Below are positions 1-9,337 of a stretch of DNA of 64,000 nucleotides, one piece after another. The stretch comes from Sphingomonas sp. 35-24ZXX (lineage in GTDB: Bacteria; Pseudomonadota; Alphaproteobacteria; Sphingomonadales; Sphingomonadaceae). The DNA is taken from NCBI RefSeq assembly GCF_000786215.1, contig NZ_JROG01000003.1, positions 372,001-436,000 on the forward strand, in the 5' to 3' direction. The notes beneath the pieces were generated by a model, which was given only the letters and a program-made list of their open reading frames with translations, searched no databases and had not been told where the DNA came from. Each line of letters starts with the position of its first letter. Position 1 is the first letter of the stretch. The position numbers and the translations under genes were made by a program.

Positions 1-3000
1 GGGAAGGCGGATCGTGCCCGAGATCAACGCCGGTTGCGATGCGCTGTTGATGATGCTGAGCTGACCGGTGGCGGTCGCCGCCAGATCATTGCCCTCCGCC
101 AGCTGCGCGTTGTCGAGATCGAGCGCAAGCTGCACCGGAAAGCCCTGCGCCGAGCTCAACGACACAAAACCCTGTCCGCTGATCGTCCCATCGCCCGCTT
201 TTGCCGTCAGCTGCTCGACCTGCAGGCGATCGCCGGTGAAGCTGCCGCGTACGCGCATGTTGGTCAGGCGGGTGCCATATTGCTCGTTGCGATAGGTCAG
301 ATTGTTGGCCCGGATGATCCCCGTGAGCTGCGGCTGTTGCACGCGTCCGGAGAAATCGGCCGCCACGCCGACCGCACCCGACAGGCTCTGGTCGGGCAGT
401 GCTGCCAGCGAGAACAGCGTATCGGCAGGTCCGTTGTAGCGCAGGCCGCCGCTGAGCGGGGCGGCCAGCAGCCGAGTGGTCCAACTGCCCGCGCCGGGTG
501 CCAGCGGCGTCAATGCCAGCTGCATGCGCCCGATCACGGCGCCCCGCCTGCGAATGACGGCGCGCGCATTGCCGCCGTCCGGCTCCAGCCGTCCGACCAG
601 GCTCATGTCCACCGGCTGCGAGACAGAGGCGAGACTGGTGCGCGTGAAATTGTCGATGGAAAGCCGCGCATCGGCCTGCGGGAAGCTGTTGGCGCTGGCC
701 TGGCGGAAGTCGAGGCTGCCGGTGGCGGTGCCGCCCAGACCGAGGCCCGGCATGATCGGGTTGATCAGCGCAAGATCGACACTGTCGAGACGCGCGTTGA
801 CATCCATTCCGGTGCCATAGCGTCCGGCAAGCTGGATCGTGCCCCGTGAAAGATCAATGGTCGTAGGCATCAGCCGATATTCAGCGGCCCCGGGGATGAT
901 CCGCGCTGCCTTGCGAGTCTTGAAATCGATGCCGTTGGCGCGCCCGTCGAGCGCCACGCGCCACAACTCGGGCTGCAGCACGGCATTGGCGGCAAAGCGG
1001 AAGGGAAAGCTGTTGCGGCCTTCTACCATGATCCGCGCGCTGCCCTGGCCGCCGCGATAATCCACCTTGGCGCGGGCGGCGGCGATCTGCAGCTGACCCA
1101 TCCGCGTTTCGGCCAGCTGGACATCGGCGATGATCTGCGGCTGCTCTGCCAAGACCATGTCCGCAGACAGGATCGCACGGCCGATGACGACCCCTGCCGG
1201 CCCCGGCAGGCGGGCATCCTGAGCGGTGAGAGCGAGAATCGCGCGCTGATAGGCGCCCGAAGCGGATAGCGCGACATTGCCGGAAACACCAGCGCCATCG
1301 GCGACAAGCTGCCCGGCAAATGGCCCGGCACCCGTCTGCGCCAGCCTGCCGGTGATGCCGATATCGGCAAAGCGTGTGCCTGGGTTGACCGCAATTTCCA
1401 GCGGTCCGACCCCCATGAAGACATTCACGTTGGCGAGGAATGCTCCGTAATCGGTGTCGCCCCGGCCAGTCACGGCATAGCTGCCGCCGTCGCCCCGAAT
1501 GGTGGCGATGACGTTGGACATGCCCACGCCCAGCCCCGGGCGCGCAGCGGTGATGGTGGCGACAGGACGCGTGACGGTGCCGTTTGCGACGACTGTCAAA
1601 GGCCCATATTGGTTGGAGCTGCCGCGAGCGCGGAAGCGGATCTGGCCATCGGACGCATAGGAGCCGCTACCCTCCGACAGACGGAACGAGGGTGCTGCCA
1701 CGGTCAACCGGGTGATCCGCCCGATCCCGTCGCTGCCATAGCTGACATCGGCGTTGATCAGCGAATTGCCGCCGAGAAAATCGCGCAGGCCATCATTGAG
1801 AATCTGGCTCGACCGCGCCCGGATTTGTCCAGCCAGGCGAAATCCGCCATTGCCGGTGGTCTCCATGTCTATATCGGTTGCCACGTTGAAGATGCCGACG
1901 CTGTCCACGCGGTAGCCGTTCACCCGGCCATTGAGGGCACCAGTGTAAAGCCCGGTATTGAGATCGGCCAGGAGGACCGCGGTGGCATCGATCCGGTCCG
2001 AGCGCAGCTTCATGTTGTCGGACATCAGCCGCGCATTGGAATAGGCGAGGTCGCCATCCAGCCTGACATTCTCGAGCAGACCGCCTGCGGCCGCGTTGAG
2101 ACCGGCAATGCGGCGTGCCCGGGCGCTGACGGGGATCACCCATGCGTCCTTGTCCAGTCGCGCCGCGCCACTGGCGCGCAGCCCGATCACCGCCATGTCG
2201 TTGAACCCGAGCCTGGCCGCGGTCAATTCGTACGCGATCTGCGGCGCGGTGAACGTACCGTTGAGCGTCAGGGTCGCAGCGATCCCGGCGCCGTTGAGGT
2301 TCTCTGCAATGGTGCCGGGCTGCAAGAGCCTGAATGCGATTGCGAGGTCACGCATCCGGCTTTCGCCAAGATCGACTTCGCCATCGGCATCGAACGCGAA
2401 ATTGGCATTTCCGATTTTGGCCGCAATGTCGAAGCGGCGATCCTTGGCCGTAGTCCTGATGTCGATCGACGTTGCAGGCTCGAACAAGGCGCTCGGCTGG
2501 GCTGCGAGCATCAGCGCCGGGCGCGCGTCACCACGGGCAGAAAATGTGCCATTCCGGGCGGTGAGAGCAACATCGAGCAGCGATTGTCCACCCAGTCTGC
2601 CGAGCAGCTTGCCGTTCCAGGCGTTCCAATCGCCCTTGCCGTCGATGTTGACCCGCATCGGCTCGGCGACCCCGGTCATTCCAGCAATCAGGCCTTGCGC
2701 CGGTGCATCGAGCCTGAAGGCGACATCGAGCGTGTTGGTTTCGGGAATGGCGCGCAGATCGAGCACGACCGTCTCGCCCCCGGCATATCCGGCGCCAGCC
2801 TGGGTGCCGCCCCGCGCGCTGACCACTGCCGTGCGATCGGCGATATGGACCTTGCCGGCGAGCGATGCCCGATAGCGCTGACCTGTCACCGCAGGATCGA
2901 TGTCGATCCTGCGCAGCTGCAGATCGGCAACATCGATATCGAGATCGGGGAGCAGCGGTTCGTTGGTGGGGGGCGTCTCGTTGAAGGCGGGCAAGCGGCG

Positions 3001-3426
3001 CAGGCGCATCTGCGGCACGACAAGCGAACGGATGTCGACGTGACTGCGCAGGAACGCAAATGGCCGCCAATCGACCTCGACCAGCGGCGACGATGCAAAC
3101 ACGCCCTGAGGGTCGCGCAATGTCAGATCGCGGACCTGCATCCTGCCGTAAAGCGACCCCTCGATGGCACCGATCCCGATATTGAGGCCGTTCTCAAACT
3201 CCATCCCCGCGATCTGCTTGGCGACGAAACGCCTACCGCTACTGCTGTCGAGCCACAGATAGGCGGCGGCCAGCAGCACCATGATGCTGCCAATCACCAC
3301 AGCTACACCGATCGCTATCCGGCGCGGCCAGGATACTGCGCGAGCCTGGGCCATGGGCGCCTCGGGGGAAATGTCGGAAGGCATCTCGGCGGGCGCTTCA
3401 GGCGTCATGTCGTTAGTGTCCGCCAT
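1..3426 (-). CDS. tamB: Translocation and assembly module protein TamB (C-terminus outside window)
   Basis: I read this frame by hand on the minus strand from an ATG at 3426. It stays open to the window edge, giving about 1142 residues. The protein starts with a short acidic cytoplasmic stretch and one signal anchor (about residues 37-58, rich in V, I, L and A). After that comes a very long, repetitive, beta-rich periplasmic region with many short segments of the form G-x-L-x-hydrophobic, as in TamB/DUF490 (AsmA-like, bridge-like lipid transfer) proteins. The conserved C-terminal DUF490 domain should lie beyond position 1. The start ATG overlaps the tamA stop (shared base 3426), so the two are translationally coupled. 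Known role of the family: envelope-spanning partner of TamA in outer-membrane protein assembly and possibly phospholipid transport. The family call is strong from context and architecture. Confidence 0.9.
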   Translation of the reverse strand, partial: MADTNDMTPEAPAEMPSDISPEAPMAQARAVSWPRRIAIGVAVVIGSIMVLLAAAYLWLDSSSGRRFVAKQIAGMEFENGLNIGIGAIEGSLYGRMQVRDLTLRDPQGVFASSPLVEVDWRPFAFLRSHVDIRSLVVPQMRLRRLPAFNETPPTNEPLLPDLDIDVADLQLRRIDIDPAVTGQRYRASLAGKVHIADRTAVVSARGGTQAGAGYAGGETVVLDLRAIPETNTLDVAFRLDAPAQGLIAGMTGVAEPMRVNIDGKGDWNAWNGKLLGRLGGQSLLDVALTARNGTFSARGDARPALMLAAQPSALFEPATSIDIRTTAKDRRFDIAAKIGNANFAFDADGEVDLGESRMRDLAIAFRLLQPGTIAENLNGAGIAATLTLNGTFTAPQIAYELTAARLGFNDMAVIGLRASGAARLDKDAWVIPVSARARRIAGLNAAAGGLLENVRLDGDLAYSNARLMSDNMKLRSDRIDATAVLLADLNTGLYTGALNGRVNGYRVDSVGIFNVATDIDMETTGNGGFRLAGQIRARSSQILNDGLRDFLGGNSLINADVSYGSDGIGRITRLTVAAPSFRLSEGSGSYASDGQIRFRARGSSNQYGPLTVVANGTVTRPVATITAARPGLGVGMSNVIATIRGDGGSYAVTGRGDTDYGAFLANVNVFMGVGPLEIAVNPGTRFADIGITGRLAQTGAGPFAGQLVADGAGVSGNVALSASGAYQRAILALTAQDARLPGPAGVVIGRAILSADMVLAEQPQIIADVQLAETRMGQLQIAAARAKVDYRGGQGSARIMVEGRNSFPFRFAANAVLQPELWRVALDGRANGIDFKTRKAARIIPGAAEYRLMPTTIDLSRGTIQLAGRYGTGMDVNARLDSVDLALINPIMPGLGLGGTATGSLDFRQASANSFPQADARLSIDNFTRTSLASVSQPVDMSLVGRLEPDGGNARAVIRRRGAVIGRMQLALTPLAPGAGSWTTRLLAAPLSGGLRYNGPADTLFSLAALPDQSLSGAVGVAADFSGRVQQPQLTGIIRANNLTYRNEQYGTRLTNMRVRGSFTGDRLQVEQLTAKAGDGTISGQGFVSLSSAQGFPVQLALDLDNAQLAEGNDLAATATGQLSIINSASQPALISGTIRLP

Positions 3427-5624
3427 CAGAAGGCCTGCCCGATCGAAATGTAGATGGCGACGCGCGATTCGCCGGGGCGTCGGTCGATCGGGGTCGCGAC
3501 ATCCAGCCGCATCGGCCCGAAATTGGTGTAGAAGCGGCCACCCACACCCACGCCATAGCGAAGGTCGTCAAAGCCCGGGGTAGAGCTGGTCGAAACCTGA
3601 CCGGCGTCGATAAAGCCGACGATGCCGTAGTTGCCGAAGCGGTAGCGGATCTCTGCTGCGGCCTCGACGAGGCTGCGCCCGCCGATCGGGCGGTTGTCGG
3701 GGTCCTTGGGGCCCAGTTCCTGATATCCGAAGCCGCGCACCGATCCGCCGCCGCCAGCGTAATAGCGCCGCGATGGCGCGATGTCGGCGCGGTCCGCGCC
3801 AAAGATCGATCCGACGCGCGCGCGCCCCGCAATCACGATATTGTCGCCGACCGGATAATAGCCGGTGCCTTCGACCAGGCCGCGCCCATAGAACAACGTG
3901 CCGCTGCCCAGTGACGCCTCGGGCGAAACCTGGGCGGACAGACGAAAGCCGCGGGTCGGATCGAGCAGATCGTTCGAACGGTCCCAGGTGATCTGGCCGG
4001 GCAAGGCCGCGACATAATAGGTCCGGCGATCACGCTGACCGCGGACGAAATCATAATCCTGCTCGTTGGTTCCAAGCAGTTCGAAGCCATAGCTATAGGT
4101 CAGGCGCTTCTGCCAGATCGGGGTGCTGTAATAGGACACCCTGCCTGCGAGCCGCCCGGTAAACGATTCATAGGCGGCAAAATCGCTCCGCAGCGCAGAC
4201 AGGCTGAGCTCGACCGCGCGGTCGCGACGTCCGGCGTTGGATCTGCGGAACGTGGCGGATGCGCCCTGTTCCTGGGTGCCGGCGGTGACGCTGGCGATCA
4301 GCGCGCCTTCGGGCGGGAACAGATTGCGATGCGTCCAGCTACCTTGCGCCCGGATGCCCTGGCCCGTGCCATAGCCAGCGTTGGCAGCGAGGGTCCGCGC
4401 CGGGCCTGCTTCCTGCTCGACCGCCAGATTGGCATATTGGGTGCCATCGGGCGCCGCGACGTTCGAGGGTTCGGGTTGCACCGCGACCACCGAATACAGG
4501 CCGGTGGCGACCAAAGCTTTGCGCAGGTCATCGACCAGCCGGCTATCGTAGAGGTCGCCCTTGTCGAACCGGGCGAGCATGGCGATGTGATCCGCCTCGA
4601 ACACCGTCGCGCCGCTGGTCAGGATATCTCCGAAGCTGCTGCGGGGCCCCGGTGCGACCGGCAAGGTGTAATCGGCCTTCTCGCTATCCGGATCGACCAG
4701 CACATCGCGCTGGCCGACCTTGGCAAACGGGTAGCCATATTGCGGCAGCACCACCGCGATATTGGCTTCGGCCGCAAGCACCCGCTCCGCATCGACGGGC
4801 TGGCCGATCGCGGGGACGAAATTGCGCGCGATCAAGTCTTCGGGCTCGACCGGTGGCGCGTCGAAGGTGATCGACCCGAACCTGTAGCAGGGGCCGGGTG
4901 AGGCGGTCAGCACGACCACGATTGGCCCGGTGCCGGCTTCGGGCATTTCGAGCGCTCCGTTGACCGTGGCATCGAAATGGCATGCGCCGATCAGCAGATC
5001 TGCCAGCAGCTGCTGGTCCTCGAGCATCCGCGCTGACACCATCGCGCCGTTGCTGGCCTTGCCGTCGCCGTCGTCCAGCGCGGACAGGCTTTCGAAGCGT
5101 GCGCGAATGGCGCCCGCGTTCGCTGCGGACGGATCGCCGCTGGTAGCTTCGGCAACCGCTTCCAGCCCCTCGATACGATAGCTATAGCGCACGGCTGCGG
5201 ATGCAGCGTCGTCTGCTTCGGTATACTGGCTCTCGTCGAAGGGCTCGACATCGAAGCTGCCGATCGGCCCCAGCGGCGTATCGATCTCCGGATCGTCAGG
5301 CAGCGGCGCGAGCATCGGTTCGCCGGGGAGTGCGGCATTAGGCAAACCGGGCGCAGCTTTGCCCTCGCGTTCCAGACGCGATTGTTCCTCGTCCCATTGC
5401 TCTATCGTCCCCATCGGTTCGTCGGGATCGATCGCAGGGATCGTGGCATCGAATTCCTGATCGCTGATGATGGGATCTTGGTTCTGGCCTGGCGTTTCAG
5501 GACTCCGAGCAGGTTCGGCACGAGGCGAGGGCGACTGCGGGGCGACCTCTTGGGCAATGGCTGGCAATGTGCTGGTGGAAACGAGAAAAATCGCACAACC
5601 CATCGTGCTAAAACGCGGAGACAT
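3426..5624 (-). CDS. tamA: Outer-membrane Omp85-family protein TamA (autotransporter assembly factor)
   Basis: The protein has 732 residues from the chosen ATG at 5624. I prefer this start because it begins a signal peptide (cleavage likely after AIA, residues 22-24) and has AGGA a suitable distance upstream; the frame also opens 28 codons earlier without a signal. A low-complexity acidic and proline-rich linker follows, then POTRA-like repeats (for example RFGSITFDA and later segments), then a C-terminal 16-strand barrel of the Omp85 family. The VRGF motif followed by YQELGP and a strongly amphipathic C-terminus ending in an aromatic-containing strand (ISIGQAF) fit the barrel. Omp85 members insert barrel proteins in the outer membrane; the adjacent, overlapping tamB makes TamA the best name rather than BamA. 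Confidence 0.92.
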   Translation of the reverse strand: MSPRFSTMGCAIFLVSTSTLPAIAQEVAPQSPSPRAEPARSPETPGQNQDPIISDQEFDATIPAIDPDEPMGTIEQWDEEQSRLEREGKAAPGLPNAALPGEPMLAPLPDDPEIDTPLGPIGSFDVEPFDESQYTEADDAASAAVRYSYRIEGLEAVAEATSGDPSAANAGAIRARFESLSALDDGDGKASNGAMVSARMLEDQQLLADLLIGACHFDATVNGALEMPEAGTGPIVVVLTASPGPCYRFGSITFDAPPVEPEDLIARNFVPAIGQPVDAERVLAAEANIAVVLPQYGYPFAKVGQRDVLVDPDSEKADYTLPVAPGPRSSFGDILTSGATVFEADHIAMLARFDKGDLYDSRLVDDLRKALVATGLYSVVAVQPEPSNVAAPDGTQYANLAVEQEAGPARTLAANAGYGTGQGIRAQGSWTHRNLFPPEGALIASVTAGTQEQGASATFRRSNAGRRDRAVELSLSALRSDFAAYESFTGRLAGRVSYYSTPIWQKRLTYSYGFELLGTNEQDYDFVRGQRDRRTYYVAALPGQITWDRSNDLLDPTRGFRLSAQVSPEASLGSGTLFYGRGLVEGTGYYPVGDNIVIAGRARVGSIFGADRADIAPSRRYYAGGGGSVRGFGYQELGPKDPDNRPIGGRSLVEAAAEIRYRFGNYGIVGFIDAGQVSTSSTPGFDDLRYGVGVGGRFYTNFGPMRLDVATPIDRRPGESRVAIYISIGQAF

Positions 5625-5815
5625 CCAGAAATCCTGACTTCGGCACGAACGGGCGCATCGCGCATCAGGGCACTCAATGGTTGAGGACGCCAAAAGCTCC
5701 ACTAACATGCATTAAAATTTCAACGGCTTGGCTGGCTTTGCCTCCCGCCACCCGGAACCCGGGCCGGAAATGCACGTAAATGGGCCACCCTTTCCGAGCG
5801 ACCCTGGAGCATGAC

Positions 5816-6436
5816 ATGGCCACCCAATTTGACGCAGCGCAGGCCGGCGGCAGCAGGCCTGCGCGCTTCGCATCCAGCCTGTCGGTCATGGTTCGGGAGT
5901 TTCTGCGCAAGCCCTCGCTCGTCGGCTCGGCATTCCCGGCGTCGCGTCACCTGGTCGATGCCTTGCTCGACCCGGTGGACTGGAGCAGTGCCCGGCTGGT
6001 GGTCGAATATGGTCCAGGCTGCGGGCCGCTGACCCGCGCCATTCTGGAAAGGCTACCGCGCGATGGCCGGCTGGTCGCGATCGACGTCAGCCGCCACTTC
6101 ACCCGTCATCTGCGCGATACGATCGCCGACCCGCGGCTGATTGCGGTGACCGCCTGCGCGGGCTCGGCCGAAACCGTCCTGGCTCGGCACGGCCTTGGAC
6201 CTGCCGATGCCATCGTCACCGGCATTCCGTTTTCGACCATGCCTCGCCGATCCGCGGCTCGCATCCTGGATGTGAGCGCACGGGTGTTGCGGGACGACGG
6301 ACAGCTTCTGGCGTATCAGATGCGTTCGACCGTCGCGCCGATGCTGGCCGAGCGTTTTTCAACGCTCGATACCGCGATGGCGTGGCGCAATATTCCGCCC
6401 TGCCGCCTCTATTGGGCGCGTGGCCCGGTGGACTGA
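5816..6436 (+). CDS. Class I SAM-dependent methyltransferase, PmtA / rRNA-dimethylase-like
   Basis: The protein has 206 residues. The start at 5816 is chosen because GGAG lies six bases upstream; the frame also opens 12 codons earlier. Motif I of class I methyltransferases is clear (VVEYGPGCG, residues 62-70), followed by an acidic strand end (LVAIDVS) and a later GIPFSTMP segment in the place of motif IV. This pattern is shared by KsgA-like rRNA dimethylases and by bacterial phospholipid N-methyltransferases (PmtA), which convert phosphatidylethanolamine to phosphatidylcholine. The short length and lack of a C-terminal KsgA helical domain favour the PmtA-like group. It is transcribed divergently from tamA-tamB. 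The substrate is inference. Confidence 0.75.
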   Translation: MATQFDAAQAGGSRPARFASSLSVMVREFLRKPSLVGSAFPASRHLVDALLDPVDWSSARLVVEYGPGCGPLTRAILERLPRDGRLVAIDVSRHFTRHLRDTIADPRLIAVTACAGSAETVLARHGLGPADAIVTGIPFSTMPRRSAARILDVSARVLRDDGQLLAYQMRSTVAPMLAERFSTLDTAMAWRNIPPCRLYWARGPVD

Positions 6437-6466
6437 CGGTTGCTTGGCCGCAAGCTGGGCTCGTCG

Positions 6467-7783
6467 TCAGGCGTCGTCTCTGAGGTCCAGCCCACGCGTA
6501 CCGTGATGCGGGGTATGCGCAGGCGCGGGCGGCAGATCCATTTCCGCAGGTTCGGGCGCTTCAAGCATGCCTTCCCATTTGGTGATCACGCTGGTTGCCA
6601 CGGCATTGCCCACAACGTTGGTGGCGGTACGGCCCATGTCGAGGAACTGGTCGATCGCCAGGATGATCGCCACGCCTTCCACCGGCAGCCCGAACTGCGC
6701 GAGCGTTCCGGTGATCACCACCAGGCTGGCGCGTGGCACCGCGGCGATGCCCTTGGAGCTGATCATCAAGGTCAGCAGGATGACGATCTGGGTGCCGATC
6801 GACAGATCGATGCCATAGGCCTGCGCGATGAAGATCGTCGCAAAGCTCATGTACATCATCGATCCGTCGAGATTGAAGCTGTAACCCAGCGGCAGCATGA
6901 AGCCCGAAATACGGCGCGGCACGCCGAAACGGTCCAGCTGTTCGAACATCTTGGGCAGCGCGGCTTCGGACGAAGCGGTCGAGAACGCAATCAGCAGCGG
7001 TTCGCGGATATAGCGGATCAGCTTCCAGATTTCCTGGCGCAGGAAGATCCAGCCCATGGTGAGCAGGATGATCCACAGCAGCACCAGCGAGGCATAGAAT
7101 TCGATCAGCAGGCCGAAATAGGTGCCCAGGATCGCAAGCCCGCTGCCCGCCACGACATTGGCAATCGCGCCGAACACCGCAAAGGGCGCAAAGCGCATCA
7201 CATAGCCGGTGATTTGCAGCATCATCTCGGCCAGCGCCTCGGAGCCACGCACCAGCGGGGCACCTTTTTCGCCCACTGCCGACAGGGCAACGCCGGCAAA
7301 CACCGAAAAGACCAGGATCTGCAGGATGTTGTTGGTCGCCAGTGCCTCGAGCGCGTTCTTGGGGAAGATCGAGAGCGTGAACTCCCAGGCGTCGAGTTTC
7401 TTGACCTCGCCGACCATCTTGGCTGCATCGGCTGCATCGGGAATGGGAGCGCCGACGCCGGGCTGGAACAGGTTGACCATCAGCAGCCCGAGCCCGATCG
7501 AAATGAAGCTCGCGGTAATGAACCAGGTCAGTGCGCGCACGCCGATGCGGCCCAGCGCGCTGCTGTCGCCCATGTGCGCGATGCCGACGACGATCGTCGA
7601 GAGCACCAGCGGCGCCACCAGCAGCTTGATCAGATTGAGGAAGATGTCGGACAGCAGCTTGAACGACTTGGTCAGATAGGTGAACCAGGGGTCGTCCGCC
7701 GCAATGCCGACATGCACGCCATAACCCACCGCAACGCCCAGCACCATGCCGGCGAAAATATACCAAGTGAGCCTGCGGTCCAT
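6467..7783 (-). CDS. Dicarboxylate/amino acid:cation symporter (DAACS family, DctA/GltP-like)
   Basis: The protein has 438 residues from the ATG at 7783, which has GGCAGGA just upstream; a TTG 18 codons earlier is in frame but unlikely. There are about eight hydrophobic helices plus re-entrant loops. Family signatures are visible: a serine-rich hairpin (AFSTASSEAALP), a second conserved segment (YSFNLDGSMMYM) and the DMGRTATNVVGNA helix near the end that binds substrate and sodium. DAACS proteins import C4-dicarboxylates, glutamate or aspartate with Na+ or H+. The C-terminus is hydrophilic with a histidine-rich stretch. The substrate cannot be settled from the sequence. It stands alone, downstream of a tRNA gene on the same strand. 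Confidence 0.9.
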   Translation of the reverse strand: MDRRLTWYIFAGMVLGVAVGYGVHVGIAADDPWFTYLTKSFKLLSDIFLNLIKLLVAPLVLSTIVVGIAHMGDSSALGRIGVRALTWFITASFISIGLGLLMVNLFQPGVGAPIPDAADAAKMVGEVKKLDAWEFTLSIFPKNALEALATNNILQILVFSVFAGVALSAVGEKGAPLVRGSEALAEMMLQITGYVMRFAPFAVFGAIANVVAGSGLAILGTYFGLLIEFYASLVLLWIILLTMGWIFLRQEIWKLIRYIREPLLIAFSTASSEAALPKMFEQLDRFGVPRRISGFMLPLGYSFNLDGSMMYMSFATIFIAQAYGIDLSIGTQIVILLTLMISSKGIAAVPRASLVVITGTLAQFGLPVEGVAIILAIDQFLDMGRTATNVVGNAVATSVITKWEGMLEAPEPAEMDLPPAPAHTPHHGTRGLDLRDDA

Positions 7784-7922
7784 ATCCTGCCTCTTTCGAT
7801 GATGGGAGCGTCGTACCGGGCCGGGTGAAATCCGCAAGCCTGCAATGCGCGATCAAGCGGTGCTCGCATCTGGCAAGGTACAGGCACGAGTGGGGCAATG
7901 CCGGGAGCAGGGGCGCTGCGGA

Positions 7923-8012
7923 TGGCGGAAGAGGTGGGATTCGAACCCACGGAGAGTTTGCACCCTCGCCGGTTTTCAAGACCGGTTCCTTAAACCACTC
8001 GGACACTCTTCC
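7923..8012 (-). tRNA. tRNA-Ser (anticodon UGA)
   Basis: Read on the minus strand, the gene starts GGAAGAGTGTCC and ends CTCTTCC-G-CCA. The acceptor arms (8006-8012 and 7927-7933) pair perfectly and CCA is encoded (7925-7923). The anticodon loop is CTTGAAA with anticodon TGA at 7978-7976, closed by a GC-rich stem (ACCGG / CCGGT). The extra arm is long, as expected for a class II serine tRNA, and a T-arm with GTTCGAATC is present. The length of 90 nt fits. Confidence 0.97.
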
Positions 8013-8194
8013 ACTGACCAGCCGCCAGACAGGGCAGCGCGTGCCTGGCCGTGCGGCGCGGTTGTTAGCGGAGGTGGTAAAATCTGGAAAGCGAAAGTTG
8101 CACGGCGCGCCGAGCCATGGTTCAGCAAGGATCAAGCGTGGCCATGGCGGGATGGGTGACCGATGTTCGCCCTTTCCCCCCTGTCGCTTTGTGT

Positions 8195-8209
8195 GGCACA
8201 ACGTGTGCC
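8195..8209. promoter_or_regulatory. Perfect inverted repeat just upstream of a ribosome binding site
   Basis: GGCACA-ACG-TGTGCC has perfect 6-base arms. It ends directly against the GGGAG ribosome binding site (8210-8214) of the transglycosylase gene that starts at 8221. It could be an operator or an RNA hairpin limiting translation, or be chance. The rest of the 200-base gap between the tRNA and this gene shows nothing I can name. Confidence 0.3.
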
Positions 8210-8220
8210 GGGAGTATCGC

Positions 8221-9312
8221 ATGGATTTCAATATCGTACAAAGGCTTGGCAACCGCCTGGCTATCGCTGCCGGCACGGCGGCCCTGTTGGCGTGCGGATC
8301 GCCCAGCACCGCGCAGCGCGAGATCGTGCAGCCGCTGCCGGGTGTCGACAGCCAGGTCTCGCAAGGCTTCAGGACCTATCTTGATTCCGTCGCAGCGCGG
8401 GCCCGTCGCGAGGGCGTGTCGCAGCGCACGATCGATGCGGTCCTGCCGGGCCTGAGCTTCGACGAAAGCGTGGCCGCGCTCGACCGCCGATTTGCGCCAA
8501 CGCCGGCGGGCCAGGCTTTCCCGTCCTTCGGCGCGGAGATGGCCAAGCGCATCAACGCGGCCAAGATCCGTCAGGGACGGCAGGTCTATGCCGACGAGGC
8601 TGCGCGGCTGGTCGCGATCGAGCAGCAGACCGGTGTTCCGGCATCGATCATGGTGTCGATCTTCGGGCATGAGACGAGCTATGGCACGATCATGGGCAGC
8701 ACCGATCTTCCGCGCGCCCTGGCGACTCTGGCCTATGAAGGCCGCCGCCGCGACCTATTCGAGGGCGAACTGGTCGCCGTGCTCAAGATGGTCGACATGG
8801 GCGTGCCTCGGTCCGTGCTGCGCGGCAGCTATGCCGGTGCCTTTGGCTATCCGCAGTTCCTGCCTTCGGTCTATATCAAGCTCGCCAAGGACGGCGATGG
8901 CGATGGCAAGGCCGAGATCTGGTCGAGCAGGGCCGATGCCTTTGCCTCGATTGCCAATTACATGCTGGCGGCGGGATGGCGGCGCGGCGAACCCTGGGGC
9001 TTTGCGGTTGCGGTTCCGTCATCGCTGAATGTCGATGCCATCGCCAATCGCGAGCAGGTGCGCAAATGCGCTCGCGCGGTCGAGCGGCACAGCGAGTTCA
9101 AGACGATGCGCGAATGGAAGGCGCTGGGCGTCTATCCGGCGGGCGGCGTCTGGCCTGCCGATGACAAGGTCGAAGCCTCGCTGCTGATCACCCCCGGTCT
9201 CGATGCGCAGGGCTATCTGCTCACGCGCAACTACCGGGCGATCCTCGATTACAATTGCTCCAATTATTATGCGATGTCGGTCGGCCTGCTGGCGGACGGC
9301 GTACGCAACTAG
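8221..9312 (+). CDS. Lytic murein transglycosylase, MltB-type lipoprotein
   Basis: The protein has 363 residues. The ATG at 8221 has GGGAG seven bases upstream and gives a lipoprotein signal with lipobox LLAC (Cys25). The catalytic glutamate is in SIFGHETSYG (Glu151), followed by the MltB-family segment GAFGYPQFLPS and an Asp-rich loop (DGDGDGKAEIW) as in the EF-hand-like calcium site of Slt35. A C-terminal segment with NCSNYYAMSVG matches the TIGR02283-type lytic murein transglycosylases. The enzyme cleaves glycan strands to 1,6-anhydro ends in the periplasm. It leads a run of wall genes (rlpA, D,D-carboxypeptidase), so a role in division or wall turnover is likely. Confidence 0.9.
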   Translation: MDFNIVQRLGNRLAIAAGTAALLACGSPSTAQREIVQPLPGVDSQVSQGFRTYLDSVAARARREGVSQRTIDAVLPGLSFDESVAALDRRFAPTPAGQAFPSFGAEMAKRINAAKIRQGRQVYADEAARLVAIEQQTGVPASIMVSIFGHETSYGTIMGSTDLPRALATLAYEGRRRDLFEGELVAVLKMVDMGVPRSVLRGSYAGAFGYPQFLPSVYIKLAKDGDGDGKAEIWSSRADAFASIANYMLAAGWRRGEPWGFAVAVPSSLNVDAIANREQVRKCARAVERHSEFKTMREWKALGVYPAGGVWPADDKVEASLLITPGLDAQGYLLTRNYRAILDYNCSNYYAMSVGLLADGVRN

Positions 9313-9337
9313 GCCATCGACCGCAGGGGGACGGGTT

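Noticed and set aside
1609-3453. A long plus-strand open frame (614 codons) opposite tamB
   Set aside because: It is antisense to the clear tamB reading frame, has an odd His/Asp/Arg-rich composition of GC-rich shadow frames, and no recognisable motif.
7784-7837. TTG start that would lengthen the dicarboxylate symporter by 18 residues
   Set aside because: The added residues are basic and unlike the family start, and the ATG at 7783 has a good binding site.
8013-8220. Possible small RNA between tRNA-Ser and the transglycosylase
   Set aside because: Apart from one short inverted repeat there is no promoter-terminator pair that would support an RNA gene.
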